Positions 42,949 to 52,168 of a DNA stretch of 64,000 nt are shown here, piece after piece; position 1 is the first letter of the stretch; every line of letters starts with the position of its first letter. The notes beneath the pieces are model-generated. The model saw only the letters and a list, made by a program, of their open reading frames with translations. It had not been told where the DNA came from and did not search any database. Source of the DNA: Paenibacillus sp. V4I7 (GTDB lineage Bacteria > Bacillota > Bacilli > Paenibacillales > NBRC-103111). The DNA lies in the NCBI RefSeq assembly GCF_030817275.1, contig NZ_JAUSZD010000002.1, forward strand, positions 1,054,001-1,118,000, given 5' to 3'. The position numbers and the translations under genes are program-made.

Positions 42949-44544
42949 TTGTCCAATCTATTAAGTATGGAAAATCGAGCGGATACCCCAATAACAATAG
43001 AAGAGCTTGAAAGAAAGAATGCTACGCTAGAGCAGCAAAACGCCGAACTGACCGCCAAGCTGAACTGGTATCAGGAGCAATTTAAGCTGGCCCAACAGAA
43101 ACGTTTCGGCGCATCCAGCGAGAAGTCGCATCCAGATCAGGTTGAGATGGACCTATTTAATGAAGCCGAAGTGCTGGCCACCCCCGCTATGCAAGAGCCA
43201 GATATGGAGACGCTCAGCTTTAGTCGCAAGAAAACGACAGGTGCCCGCGAAGCGAAGCTGGAGCATTTCCCGGTCGATACGGTGACCTATGAACTATCGG
43301 AGTCTGAGCAAATTTGCGAATGCTGTGGCAGTGCGCTTCATAATATGAGCAGCGAGACGCGAAACGAGATTACCATTATTCCGGCGGAAGTCCGTGTTGT
43401 TCGGCATGTCCGTCAAGTGTATGGCTGTCGACGCTGCGAGCGCGAGGAAATCCGTACACCTATCATTACCGCTCCAATGCCGCGGCCCGTCTACCCGGGA
43501 AGCCTCGCCTCCTCCTCGATCATGGCGTACGTCATGAGTCAGAAATACGTGGATAGTCAGCCGCTGTATCGGCAAGAGCAGCAATTTTCCAGGCTTGGGC
43601 TGACACTTTCTCGGCAGACGCTGGCAAATTGGATGATGTATGGGGCGAATCACTGGCTCGTTCATCTCGTGGACCGGATGCAAGAACATCTACTCAAACA
43701 AGACGTTCTGCAAGCTGACGAGACAACGCTTCAGGTGCTCCGAGAACCGGGTAAGTCGGCCGAGACGCAGTCGTACATGTGGCTGTATCGAACCGGACGC
43801 GAAGGACCGCCCATCGTGGTATTCGACTACCGCCCAACCCGGGGCGGCGAGAATCCGCGCGATTTTCTCAAAGGATTCGCGGGTTACTTGCATGTGGACG
43901 GCTATGCCGGTTACCACAAAGTGGCCGGAGTCACGCTCGTGGGGTGCTGGGCGCATGCCCGACGCAAGTACGACGAGGCAATAAAGGCGGTCCCGGCTGG
44001 GCAAGACAAAACGAAAACGACAGCTCAGCATGGGCTCGACTTCTGTAATCAGTTATTCGCCATCGAGCGAGAATTGAAGGAAGCGACACCGGAGGAACGC
44101 CATAGCACCCGGAAGGCGAAAAGCCAGCCGATTCTGGAGGCTTATTTAGGTTGGCTTCGCCATCTGCGGTCGCGTACGCTTCCCAAAAGCCTGCTCGGCC
44201 AAGCGATTACGTATAGCCTCAATCAATGGGACAAGCTGTCGGCTTTCCTACTGGATGGACGTTTGGAAATTGACAATAATCGAAGTGAACGATCCATTAA
44301 GCCGTTTGTGATCGGGAGAAAGAACTGGCTGTTCGCGAATACACCTCGCGGCGCGAAGGCCAGTAGCATCATCTATAGTGTGATCGAGACGGCAAAAGAA
44401 AATGGTCTTAATCCGAACAAATATCTAAACTATTTGTTTGAACAACTGCCTCAGCTGGATGATCCGAAAAATACAGAAGCCTTAGATCGTCTACTTCCGT
44501 GGTCGGCGTCGTTACCGCTGACCTGCCGAGTGTTTACATCTTAA
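42949..44544 (+). CDS. tnpC: IS66 transposase TnpC
   Basis: The 531-residue transposase has an N-terminal coiled coil (residues ~14-45), a zinc finger (CECCGSALHN, and CRRCEREE later), and the DDE domain: Asp in LQADETTLQVL, Asp in YLHVDGYAGYHK, and Glu in NNRSERSIKPFVIGRK. TTG at 42949 is the in-frame start; an internal ATG at 42967 is possible. Appears intact, so it could drive the surrounding composite. Confidence 0.95.
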   Translation: MSNLLSMENRADTPITIEELERKNATLEQQNAELTAKLNWYQEQFKLAQQKRFGASSEKSHPDQVEMDLFNEAEVLATPAMQEPDMETLSFSRKKTTGAREAKLEHFPVDTVTYELSESEQICECCGSALHNMSSETRNEITIIPAEVRVVRHVRQVYGCRRCEREEIRTPIITAPMPRPVYPGSLASSSIMAYVMSQKYVDSQPLYRQEQQFSRLGLTLSRQTLANWMMYGANHWLVHLVDRMQEHLLKQDVLQADETTLQVLREPGKSAETQSYMWLYRTGREGPPIVVFDYRPTRGGENPRDFLKGFAGYLHVDGYAGYHKVAGVTLVGCWAHARRKYDEAIKAVPAGQDKTKTTAQHGLDFCNQLFAIERELKEATPEERHSTRKAKSQPILEAYLGWLRHLRSRTLPKSLLGQAITYSLNQWDKLSAFLLDGRLEIDNNRSERSIKPFVIGRKNWLFANTPRGAKASSIIYSVIETAKENGLNPNKYLNYLFEQLPQLDDPKNTEALDRLLPWSASLPLTCRVFTS

Positions 44545-44944
44545 TACCAGCTTAGTTTAACCCCCATCCTGCAACAAGGTGGGGGTTATTTGACGCTGCG
44601 TTAAAAGCGAACGGCCATGCGCTCCTTGTTATCAGGAATATTTAAATGACTGTATGTAAGACTGCTTTGCTTTAAGGAACTTACCGTATAAGAGACACCA
44701 CGTAAAGTCTATGGAAAAATACCTGACCAACACTGTATTTGACTCCTCGACGTTTGCCCTATTTTCTGATAATGTTCACCACTATTCCAAGATGATGAAA
44801 TCCTGCGAAGGAGTGAGCACACGTGAGACAAGCCCTTAAAACCGAGGAACGGGTACGAGAGCTCATTAAATTACATCACGAGGGAAGCCATTCTTCGGTT
44901 ATGCCGACCATGGTTACTTCTTCTGGTCCAATAGCTAAGATATG
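44545..44944. other. IS66 right end and spacer
   Basis: AACCCCCA / TGGGGGTT is a hairpin just inside the right end of the internal IS66 (to ~44603). After it a short frame from GTG 44823 (RQALKTEERVRELIKLHHEG) starts behind AAGGAG but has no recognisable full-length product. Confidence 0.55.
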
Positions 44945-45190
44945 GTATGCGGACTGGTTGCCGGTGCGCTTTGCCCGATTATTTTGACGCTCGCCCTGAA
45001 CGAAGTGCAGAAAGCACCCTTCAAAAAATGGGTCCAGACCGTTTCGTATGCGCACTATTTATTTCCACCATAATTATGGTTTTGATCATAATTTCGTTTT
45101 TGCCTCCTTCCGCAGGTCTCATTAACAAAATTTCTTGCCTTGTTCGGCGCAGATGCGGTCAATTTTCTGAGAGCCCATCATTTAATTGGA
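44945..45190 (+). pseudogene. ABC sugar-transporter permease (LplB-like) fragment
   Basis: One frame gives VCGLVAGALCPIILTLALNE then VQKAPFKKWVQTVSYAHYLF and a stop. Another continues with SAGLINK and ALFGADAVNFLRAHH. This is the typical mid-part of LplB/YtcP-type permeases (binding-protein-dependent inner-membrane component). Only ~80 residues survive, in two frames. Confidence 0.7.
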
Positions 45191-45678
45191 ACCTGGAATA
45201 TAACCAATATTGCAATAGCAATTGGAATTGAGATTATGTACGTTAGTAATGGCCGGAAAAAATGTAATCGAAGCAGTGGGAACATGATCATATTGAATAA
45301 AACGGAATAAAACAAGTTCCAACCGTTAAAATATTTTATCGCATCGCAAAACATATATATAACTTCAATTAAGGAATAAATTACTACCCAAAATCCAATC
45401 CATAATATTGACTTACCGACTCCATTTGGGAATAAACCAAGGTATATCAGTGTAGTAGATGCAAAGCACACAAAACAGCCTATTTCGACCCCTATATAGC
45501 TATGAATTGGCGGCCAGGGCTGATGTTGCCATAACGGATAATGGCTTGTTAGCACCATATAAAAAATGTCCCCGAGCAAGTAATACAAAATGGTCGAATG
45601 ATACGTTTGCCAATGTCTCCAATCTCCCCAGCGCCATCCCGCAAGTATAAATATTATGGCCAAAGCAATGAAAGGCAT
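45178..45678 (-). CDS. CBO0543-family membrane protein
   Basis: The 166-residue protein has five to six hydrophobic helices and the family pattern LAGWRWGDWRHWQTYHSTIL, YYLLGDIFYMVLTSHYPLW, and a C-terminal FNMIMFPLLRLHF. CBO0543 proteins are frequent next to ger genes in Paenibacillus-like spore formers; their function is unknown. It is convergent with the ABC-permease remnant and divergent from the ger operon. Confidence 0.82.
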   Translation of the reverse strand: MPFIALAIIFILAGWRWGDWRHWQTYHSTILYYLLGDIFYMVLTSHYPLWQHQPWPPIHSYIGVEIGCFVCFASTTLIYLGLFPNGVGKSILWIGFWVVIYSLIEVIYMFCDAIKYFNGWNLFYSVLFNMIMFPLLRLHFFRPLLTYIISIPIAIAILVIFQVPIK

Positions 45679-45850
45679 TTGATATACCCCATTTCTTTGT
45701 AATTTAAGTACGTTTTAGTAGTTCTCAAATAAATCTGTATGTATACACACTCCATACATATCTATGAATTGGTTTACCCCTTTAAATGACTTTCTTTCAA
45801 TGGCTTGTGTAGTTTCATCCAAAGCTGCAGGTTTTAATACTCGACATTTG

Positions 45851-45880
45851 CATAGGCGCATTTCTCTTTGGCAATAATAA
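45851..45880 (+). promoter_or_regulatory. Candidate sigma-G promoter of ger operon
   Basis: GCATA (45851-45855), a 17-bp spacer and CAATAATA (45873-45880) resemble the forespore sigma-G consensus (GHATR, CATnnTA). Ger operons are normally sigma-G dependent. The start codon is 31 bp downstream. Confidence 0.5.
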
Positions 45881-45910
45881 TAATTAAAGCCTCAGGAGTG
45901 ATGGTCGTCT

Positions 45911-47359
45911 ATGGGTTCCATAAGCAGTAACCTTGGAGTAAATGAAACCTATCTTAGAGAACAATTCCATAATTGCTCGGACATTATATTGCGCTCTTTT
46001 ATTTTGAAGGATGAAAGCAAACTTTTGCTCATTTACCTTGATGGCATGGTGCGTTTACAGAGCATCGAGGATAATGTGCTGAAGCCCCTTATTTTCAATG
46101 GTTTGCCGCAAGGTATTGATAAAATCGTGTCACTGGCCGAAATGTTCAGATGCGAATGGCTTCCGCTAACGAACGTAAAGACGGAGGAAACTTTAGAGGG
46201 ATTGATCAATCATATCCTGCAAGGCAGCTTGGGGATCTTGGTTGACGGCAAAGAATCCTCGCTCATCGCTCAGGTCCAGGATTTTGAGATGAGAAGCATC
46301 CAGGAGCCGAAGAAGGAATCGACTTTACGTGGCTCCAAAGAAGGCTTCGTCGAAAATATTCGCACCAACACATCGTTGATTAGACGTAGGATCATCCATC
46401 CGAATCTGAAGATGGAATCGTATAAGATCGGAAAATACACGCAAACTGAAGTAGTCCTTGCCTACATGCAAGGCTTGGCGGATGAGCAAGTGTTATTGGA
46501 AGTACGAGAAAAGCTCGACAAAATCGATATGGACGGCGTAATCGATTCCGCTTATATCGAAGAATGGATCGAGAATAGCTCATTCTCCATCTTTTCGCAA
46601 ATTCAAAATACCGAACGCCCGGATATCACGGTCGCTTCATTATTAGAGGGAAAGGTCGCTCTCATCACAAGCGGAACCCCCTTTGTCCTCATTCTTCCCA
46701 TAACGCTCTGGTCTTTACTTCAATCGGCAGACGATTACTTCGAGAGGTTTGTATTCGTCTTTCTAACTCGGTGGATTCGGTACCTTATGGCCTTCATATC
46801 ACTTGCCCTTCCTGCTATCTATGTCGCGCTTTCGACTTTCCATCCGGAGATGATCCCGAGCAATCTCATGATTGGCATCGCGACGGCGAGAGAAAGCTCC
46901 CCTTTCCCAACCGTTGTTGAAGTACTCCTCATGATGTTCATTTTTGACGGATTACAGGAAGCTGGCATCCATCTTCCCAACCAACTCGGCCCGGTCGTCA
47001 GCATAATCGGTGCGCTCGTTATCGGTCAAGCAGCTGTTGAGGCCGGTATCATATCCACACCAATCATCATCGTCATTTCCTTGACCGGTGTCGCGGCTTA
47101 TACGATCCCAAGATACAGCCTCACTCTTCCCTTTCGCTTGATCCGGTATCTTTTGCTATTCTTTAGCGGTTTACTCGGTTTCGTCGGCTTCTCATTCGGC
47201 ATTATCTTCTTGCTGATCCACCTAGTCATGCTTGAATCTTTCGGAACACCCTACTTAAGCCCTGTTGCCCCGTTCGACGGTACACGCATTAAAGACTTGA
47301 TCATCCGCTACCCCTTCTGGGTCAAAAACGGGCAGAAAAAGAAAGGACGGCAGAGATGA
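45911..47359 (+). CDS. Spore germinant receptor A subunit (GerA/GerK-A family)
   Basis: The 482-residue protein has a soluble N-terminal half with ILQGSLGILVDG and RTNTSLIRRRI, then about five membrane segments (e.g. SNLMIGIATARESSPFPTVV, GLQEAGIHLPNQLGPVVSII). A subunits sit in the spore inner membrane and, with B and C, sense nutrients and trigger germination; the germinant cannot be predicted. Overlaps the C-subunit gene by 4 bp. Carried inside the IS66-bounded element. Confidence 0.95.
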   Translation: MGSISSNLGVNETYLREQFHNCSDIILRSFILKDESKLLLIYLDGMVRLQSIEDNVLKPLIFNGLPQGIDKIVSLAEMFRCEWLPLTNVKTEETLEGLINHILQGSLGILVDGKESSLIAQVQDFEMRSIQEPKKESTLRGSKEGFVENIRTNTSLIRRRIIHPNLKMESYKIGKYTQTEVVLAYMQGLADEQVLLEVREKLDKIDMDGVIDSAYIEEWIENSSFSIFSQIQNTERPDITVASLLEGKVALITSGTPFVLILPITLWSLLQSADDYFERFVFVFLTRWIRYLMAFISLALPAIYVALSTFHPEMIPSNLMIGIATARESSPFPTVVEVLLMMFIFDGLQEAGIHLPNQLGPVVSIIGALVIGQAAVEAGIISTPIIIVISLTGVAAYTIPRYSLTLPFRLIRYLLLFFSGLLGFVGFSFGIIFLLIHLVMLESFGTPYLSPVAPFDGTRIKDLIIRYPFWVKNGQKKKGRQR

Positions 47360-48513
47360 TTCGGCTCGTACTCCTGATAAGCGTCTCCTTCATTCTTATT
47401 CTGACTACCTCCGGCTGCATGGATATTGTCGAGCCCAACCAATTGGCTTTCGTCCTGGGTTCGGCGATTGATCATGCCGACAACGGAGAGATTGAAGTAA
47501 GCTATCAGATCGTAACCCCCACTCAGAAGACCGGACCGTTCAAGGAAAGCTCCGGCAATTCGGAAAGCTTCTTCGTCATATCGGCTAAGGGGAGAAACGT
47601 TTTCGAAGCCACTCAGAAAATCCAAAAGAAGCTTTCTCGCAGATTGCTGACAAGTCACCGTATCCTGATCGCCATTAGTGAGAATTATTTCAATAAGAAC
47701 GACGTAAGCAAGTTATTCGATAAACTGAACAGGGACCCTGCGAACAATCAACGTGATATTATTGTCATGGTAAAAGGCAGCGCTAAAGAATTCCTTATGA
47801 TTGGACATCCCATGGAGCATCTATCCAGCATTGGCGCCGGAAAGGAACTGCAAATCAACGGGATGAACAGCTTCTCTACACGGCAATTCATTATCGACAG
47901 TGTCACGGAAGGGATCAGGCCTCTAGTGCCAACCATCCAGATTGAAAATAAAAAATTGAGCATCAAAGGGGCAACTCCGATTGCCGGGATCTCCAGCTAT
48001 GCCGTCTTGAACAATAAACTTAAAATCGAAGGGTTTTTGAACAATATGGAAGGCTCCGGAGCGGTCTGGATGGCGGGAAAAGGAACTTTTCAAGGGATAA
48101 CCATCCCATGGGAAGACGGCAAGGGCACTTTATCGTTCAGATTTACCCATCTTGGGCGACAAATTCATTCCGAAAGCCGCAATAATCCCGAACAAATTAA
48201 ATTAACTGTCAAGGCGCAAGCTTACCTCCTTGAAAATACAACATCGCTCGATATGTCCGAGGTAGATAACATGATTGAGGTCCAGAAGTACGTTAATGAG
48301 GAAGTTCAAAAGGAATTGCAAGCTACGATGGATAAAGTCCAGCAGTGGGGATCTGACATATTCGGTATCGGAGAACATCTGCATCGCAAATATCCATACT
48401 GGTGGAAGTTGCAAAGAGACGATTGGGATGAAAAATTCAAAAAAATCGATGTGACCGTCAAGGCAGATATACAATTAATGTCAAACGGAACAAGCGGCGC
48501 ACAGTTAAAATAA
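47356..48513 (+). CDS. Spore germinant receptor C lipoprotein (Ger(x)C)
   Basis: The 385-residue lipoprotein has a signal peptide with lipobox LTTSGC (Cys ~residue 21), the N-terminal Ger(x)C domain (EPNQLAFVLGSAIDH, ATQKIQKKLSRRLLTSHRIL) and a C-terminal helical region (YVNEEVQKELQATMDKVQQW). It needs diacylglycerol attachment and acts with A and B subunits. ATG 47356 overlaps the gerA stop. Confidence 0.95.
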   Translation: MIRLVLLISVSFILILTTSGCMDIVEPNQLAFVLGSAIDHADNGEIEVSYQIVTPTQKTGPFKESSGNSESFFVISAKGRNVFEATQKIQKKLSRRLLTSHRILIAISENYFNKNDVSKLFDKLNRDPANNQRDIIVMVKGSAKEFLMIGHPMEHLSSIGAGKELQINGMNSFSTRQFIIDSVTEGIRPLVPTIQIENKKLSIKGATPIAGISSYAVLNNKLKIEGFLNNMEGSGAVWMAGKGTFQGITIPWEDGKGTLSFRFTHLGRQIHSESRNNPEQIKLTVKAQAYLLENTTSLDMSEVDNMIEVQKYVNEEVQKELQATMDKVQQWGSDIFGIGEHLHRKYPYWWKLQRDDWDEKFKKIDVTVKADIQLMSNGTSGAQLK

Positions 48514-48538
48514 ATAAAGGAAGTAGTGGTAAGTAAGT

Positions 48539-49639
48539 ATGAAAATAAGCGGGTATCAAATGTTTTGGATCATTAGCCTCTCCTCTATGATCGGGATATC
48601 CTATCAGCCTATCCATTTAGCCGCGGAGCAATCGCGTCAGGACTGCTGGATCTCCATTCTGCTTGGGGGCATGATCATGCTGGCCATAACATGGATCATG
48701 TTACGAGTATGCATGCAAAATATAGACAAAACGTTGATTGGCTTCATGAAAGACCTGCTTGGCACCGTGATCGGCAAAATCATCGTCATCGTTTATTTTC
48801 TGCTTTGGTTCATGCAAATGAGCACGACAGCTAACGTTGCGGTCGAATTTATAAATCTGGTTATGCTCCATAACACGCCGATGATCGTCATCTTGTTATG
48901 TCTATTGTTTAACGTTACATATGCCGTGTATAGAGGGGGAATTACGGCAGTCGGTCGATGTTCGGAGATCATTGGCCCCTTTTTTGTCTTCATGTTATTT
49001 GTACAGCTCTTCCTGAATCCGCAAGATATGGATATCAAAAGAATCCTGCCCATCTATGCCGACTCGGGCTGGTTTCCTATTGTAAAAGGCACCTTATATT
49101 CATTCAACTACTTGTTTGATCCTTCGATCATTCTGATCCTTTTCTTTTTCGCTGAGAACAAACGAATGGCCTCGCGTGCTATCTTATTGGGTACGTCGAT
49201 TGCAATTCTATGGGGTGTATTGAGCACTCTGGTACTTCTGTTCATAACCGGACCAAAAATGGCCGCTGAATTGGTAGTACCTATTTACTCTCTAACAAAG
49301 TTTGTATCCATCCTCAATTTCGTTCAGAATATCGATGCTTTTTACATCCCCCTTTGGTACCTTGGCGCTTTTATTAAACTGTCTGTGTGTTTATTCATAC
49401 TTAGTTACGGGTTATCAGAGTGGACAGGATTCAAGAATTGGAAGCTTATTGCTTGCATAACGACTTTCATCTGGCTGGGTTACGTGATATTTAGCACATA
49501 CAATATTCGGTTTTTCTATACGCTTAAGAACATGTTTTTTGTTGGCCTTTTTTACCCCTTCCTCTACATTGTTGTTCCATTGATCTTATGGATGCTAGGC
49601 AGTATACGGCAATACCGCAAAGCGTCGAGCGTCGACTAG
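48539..49639 (+). CDS. Spore germinant receptor B permease (GerB family)
   Basis: The 366-residue APC-superfamily-like protein has about ten membrane helices, beginning ISGYQMFWIISLSSMIGISY. It is the ligand-binding B subunit of the receptor. Starts 25 bp after the gerC stop. The order A-C-B is common in Paenibacillaceae. The operon is complete and seems intact. Confidence 0.95.
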   Translation: MKISGYQMFWIISLSSMIGISYQPIHLAAEQSRQDCWISILLGGMIMLAITWIMLRVCMQNIDKTLIGFMKDLLGTVIGKIIVIVYFLLWFMQMSTTANVAVEFINLVMLHNTPMIVILLCLLFNVTYAVYRGGITAVGRCSEIIGPFFVFMLFVQLFLNPQDMDIKRILPIYADSGWFPIVKGTLYSFNYLFDPSIILILFFFAENKRMASRAILLGTSIAILWGVLSTLVLLFITGPKMAAELVVPIYSLTKFVSILNFVQNIDAFYIPLWYLGAFIKLSVCLFILSYGLSEWTGFKNWKLIACITTFIWLGYVIFSTYNIRFFYTLKNMFFVGLFYPFLYIVVPLILWMLGSIRQYRKASSVD

Positions 49640-49707
49640 GTTTGCTTTTCCATGTCAGTAGACGTAAATTAGTCTCCACCTGGCAATCAGACGAGGACTT
49701 TGATAAT

Positions 49708-49992
49708 CTATTTTTTGAATACACGACATGTCAGCGGTAAAGTCTTTGACCACGGAAGTAAGTGGTCCAGCACCACGGAATCTTCTAAATCGGGAAGTTG
49801 TGGCATTGCCTCAAACAGATGGGTCAGGTAATTGAAAGGATTCAGGCTATTCTCTTTCGCTGTTTCGACGAGGCTATAGATGATGGCACTTGCTCTTGCA
49901 CCACGCGGCGTATTGCTAAAAATCCAGTTTTTGCGACCAATAACGAAAGGCTTAATGGATCGCTCACTGCTTAATCCAAAGTTTAGGATTAC
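49708..49992 (-). pseudogene. IS66 tnpC C-terminal fragment, inverted
   Basis: The minus strand reads SERSIKPFVIGRKNWIFSNT, then IIYSLVETAKENSLNPFNYL and LPWSKTLPLTCRVFKK, the end of a TnpC. It meets the next fragment head to head at ~49990. Confidence 0.88.
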
Positions 49993-50311
49993 GGAGCGAG
50001 CGGTCAATCAAACCGTTTGTGATCGGGCGAAAGAATTGGTTTTTCGCAAATACACCGCTTGGCGCGAAGGCTAGCGCTGTGATTTACAGCGTGATCGAGA
50101 CAGCGAAAGAGAACGGTCTCAAGCCATATGACTACTTGAACTATCTCTTCGAACAGTTACCACAGCTAGCTGGGCCGCTTGACCCAGTGACGTCGAACCG
50201 TTCATGCCCTGGTCGAAAGTGCTACCGACCGACTGCCGCATGAACAAGACTTTATAATAGGATATCCGAATTCCTGCTCCCACCGATAGGTGGGGGCTAT
50301 TTGACGCTCAC
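49993..50311 (+). pseudogene. IS66 tnpC C-terminal fragment and right end
   Basis: SERSIKPFVIGRKNWFFANT to LFEQLPQL is the C-terminus of another TnpC, then frameshifted to the end. The hairpin of TGGGGGC and the terminal TTTGACGCTCAC form the outer right end of the composite element. Confidence 0.85.
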
Positions 50312-50319
50312 TTTTATCC
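50312..50319 (+). repeat. Target-site duplication, right
   Basis: TTTTATCC, identical to 42113-42120. Confidence 0.9.
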
Positions 50320-50557
50320 ATGTATTTACATGTTTGGTATTTGGGATGCATATAAAGATGCAGGTGGCGGTACAACACCGTTTGCAGTAGTACCCTTCGC
50401 TTTTGGTGCATTTTTCGGTACTATTGGGATAATATTCTCACGTGACTATCTCGGCGCAGTATGGTTAGGTATCGTTGGATTGTCTTTGGGGATAGGATTG
50501 GGGTTACTAACAAGAAGAACCCTGACAAAAAGAGCGACGGAAACGACAGATAGATAA
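50312..50557 (+). pseudogene. 3' part of the split membrane-protein gene
   Basis: It continues in frame from 42120: CIYMFGIWDAYKDAGGGTTP, then two hydrophobic segments with LGAVWLGIVGLSLGIGLGLL and a basic end. The first 8 bases are the right target-site duplication. The internal ATG at 50330 could still start a short product but lacks a ribosome binding site. Confidence 0.85.
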
Positions 50558-50769
50558 AAGAGAAAGTGTTATTCAATCTCGCCGCCGCTAACATGTGCTC
50601 GGCTTTTTTGAATTCTTTTCGATAACATTCAGCCTTTTATGGAAGTGGGTTGCCGACATGTCGATTTTTTCAAGGAATATGAGGATCGGATGTAGCAGCC
50701 TACAAGGAATATAACAATGGATTATTGGAGTATAGTCTTTGAGCGGTTAGATTTATTCGCGCAGGGAGC

Positions 50770-50892
50770 TTCATTTACTCTCCTGTATTACTTGGTGCCG
50801 TATGGTTAGGCATTGTCGGAGCGTTTGTGGGCATAGGTGTGGGGATATTGATTCGTGCGGTTCTGATAAGAAAACGTTTTGATGACGAATAG
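50770..50892 (+). pseudogene. Paralogue tail of the split membrane-protein gene
   Basis: FIYSPVLLGAVWLGIVGAFV then GIGVGILIRAVL parallels LGAVWLGIVGLSLGIGLGLL of the split gene, so a second, mostly deleted copy stood here in tandem. Confidence 0.7.
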
Positions 50893-50961
50893 GAATAACA
50901 TAAACCATTGAAAAGTATTCTATCCTTAACAAGGAACATTTGTTGAATATTTTTCAGTGTT

Positions 50962-51075
50962 GGCCACTTGTCAAAAGTGGCTTTTTTCATGGGGGTAATT
51001 ATAAGACAAATCAAAGACGAAAACCCTGTTATTAATCGTTTCAGTTATCCAGTAGTCTATACATTCGTAGAGCAA
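50962..51075 (+). repeat. Long direct repeat, left of the 51314 gene
   Basis: GCCACTTG(T/C)CAA, GTGGCTTTTTTCATGG and ATCCAGTAGTCTATACATTC are shared with 51998-52104. The first part is a terminator hairpin. A weak dispersed-repeat start (CTTAACAAGGAACATTTGTT) lies just before it at ~50935. Confidence 0.8.
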
Positions 51076-51313
51076 TAATAAAATGTATTTAATCGGATAT
51101 GTTGGACAAATTAAACATTAAAAGAAACCTATGAAGTTCGTGCATAAATGGTAATGAAGACTGATACTGAAATCAAACAGGTTTAACAAATCAACCTCAA
51201 ATAAGCAAACTGGATGGGCTATTAAAGAAATCATCGAATAACTCATCAAGGCAAGAATTACTTAGGTGACAAGCGGAACTCTTATAGAAGAAATATTGTT
51301 AGGAGGCATTAAA

Positions 51314-51928
51314 TTGGATTTTAAACAATATTGGAATCAAATCCATGAGAAACAGGAAGAGGTAAATTCGCTGATAAGTTCTTATTGGAGTAGTTTTTCG
51401 AATATGTGGCATTGGCAATTTTGGGTAGTTACTTTCTTGTTGATTGTACCCCTTTTATTGCTTTTCTTTACAGTAGATCGAAAGAGAATTTTTGAAATAT
51501 TTTTCTTTGGATACACAGTACATATGCTCTGGACGTACATTGATATTGCACTCTCAAGAAATGGTTACTTCACTCACAAATACTTTCTAACACCTTTATT
51601 ACCGAATGCGTTAAATATGACCGCATCGGTACTTCCAGTTGGTTTTTTGCTTTTGTATCAATACTGTACCAATAAGAATAAAAATTTCTATTTGTACACC
51701 ATATTGTTAAGTGCAGTGTTTGCATTTGGTTTCGCAACAATTGAAAAGTATATAGGGTTTGTTGAATTTAGAATAGGAACGACCCAATTTCACTTATTTA
51801 TTATCGACGTTGGAATAGCATATATTGCGTGCTGGGTTACTAAGTTACTTCTAAAAGTAAGAGGCAAGAACAATAATTGGAACCGTGAATTAAACTTAAA
51901 CAATCCTTTTAAAAAGAAGGCGCGATAA
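51314..51928 (+). CDS. CBO0543-like membrane protein
   Basis: The 204-residue protein has about six membrane helices after an amphipathic start (WNQIHEKQEEVNSLISSYWS). The pattern FWVVTFLLIVPLLLLFFTVD RKRIFEI and the HLFIIDVGIAYIACW end resemble the CBO0543/YjcZ-like Bacillales membrane proteins. TTG 51314 is chosen since AGGAGG is 7 bp upstream; a longer frame from 51266 has no site. It is flanked by a ~105-bp direct repeat on both sides, like a self-contained cassette. Confidence 0.7.
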   Translation: MDFKQYWNQIHEKQEEVNSLISSYWSSFSNMWHWQFWVVTFLLIVPLLLLFFTVDRKRIFEIFFFGYTVHMLWTYIDIALSRNGYFTHKYFLTPLLPNALNMTASVLPVGFLLLYQYCTNKNKNFYLYTILLSAVFAFGFATIEKYIGFVEFRIGTTQFHLFIIDVGIAYIACWVTKLLLKVRGKNNNWNRELNLNNPFKKKAR

Positions 51929-51959
51929 AAAGTGCATCAAGGTCGCGAGGGGCATGGAC

Positions 51960-51980
51960 GACTAACGAAAAACGATAATT
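51960..51980 (+). repeat. Dispersed repeat, 5' half
   Basis: GACTAACGAAAAACGATAA fits the family. GGGGCATGGAC just before it is the 3'-half variant also seen at 20723. Confidence 0.7.
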
Positions 51981-51997
51981 GAAAACTTACTCACTTA

Positions 51998-52104
51998 AGC
52001 CACTTGCCAAGTGGCTTTTTTCATGGATAATTATACAAAACAAGCCCAAAAAGCTTGTAATATATCGTTGCAGTATCCAGTAGTCTATACATTCGTGGAG
52101 CAAT
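51998..52104 (+). repeat. Long direct repeat, right of the 51314 gene
   Basis: Second copy of the ~105-bp sequence at 50962-51075, including the terminator hairpin and AGTAGTCTATACATTCGT. Confidence 0.8.
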
Positions 52105-52168
52105 GAGAATTTTTTATGGTCTATTTGGGGAATACCACCATGAAAGGGAACTATGTAGGGGTGTATGT

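Larger units (their letters stand above)
42121..50311. mobile_element. IS66-bounded composite transposon carrying a ger operon
   Basis: The left end GTAAGCGTCAAAC (42121) and right end TTTGACGCTCAC (50300-50311) are imperfect inverted repeats typical of IS66, and the 8-bp sequence TTTTATCC flanks both. Inside are an intact IS66 (42121-~44603), an ABC-permease remnant, a CBO0543 gene, a gerA-gerC-gerB operon, and fragments of two further IS66 tnpC genes. The internal IS66 right end (TTTGACGCTGCG, ~44592-44603) is not followed by TTTTATCC, so the unit that moved last was the whole 8.2 kb. Confidence 0.85.

Noticed and set aside
43294..44048. Shadow frames in IS66 tnpC
   Set aside because: They overlap a well-supported transposase in other frames.
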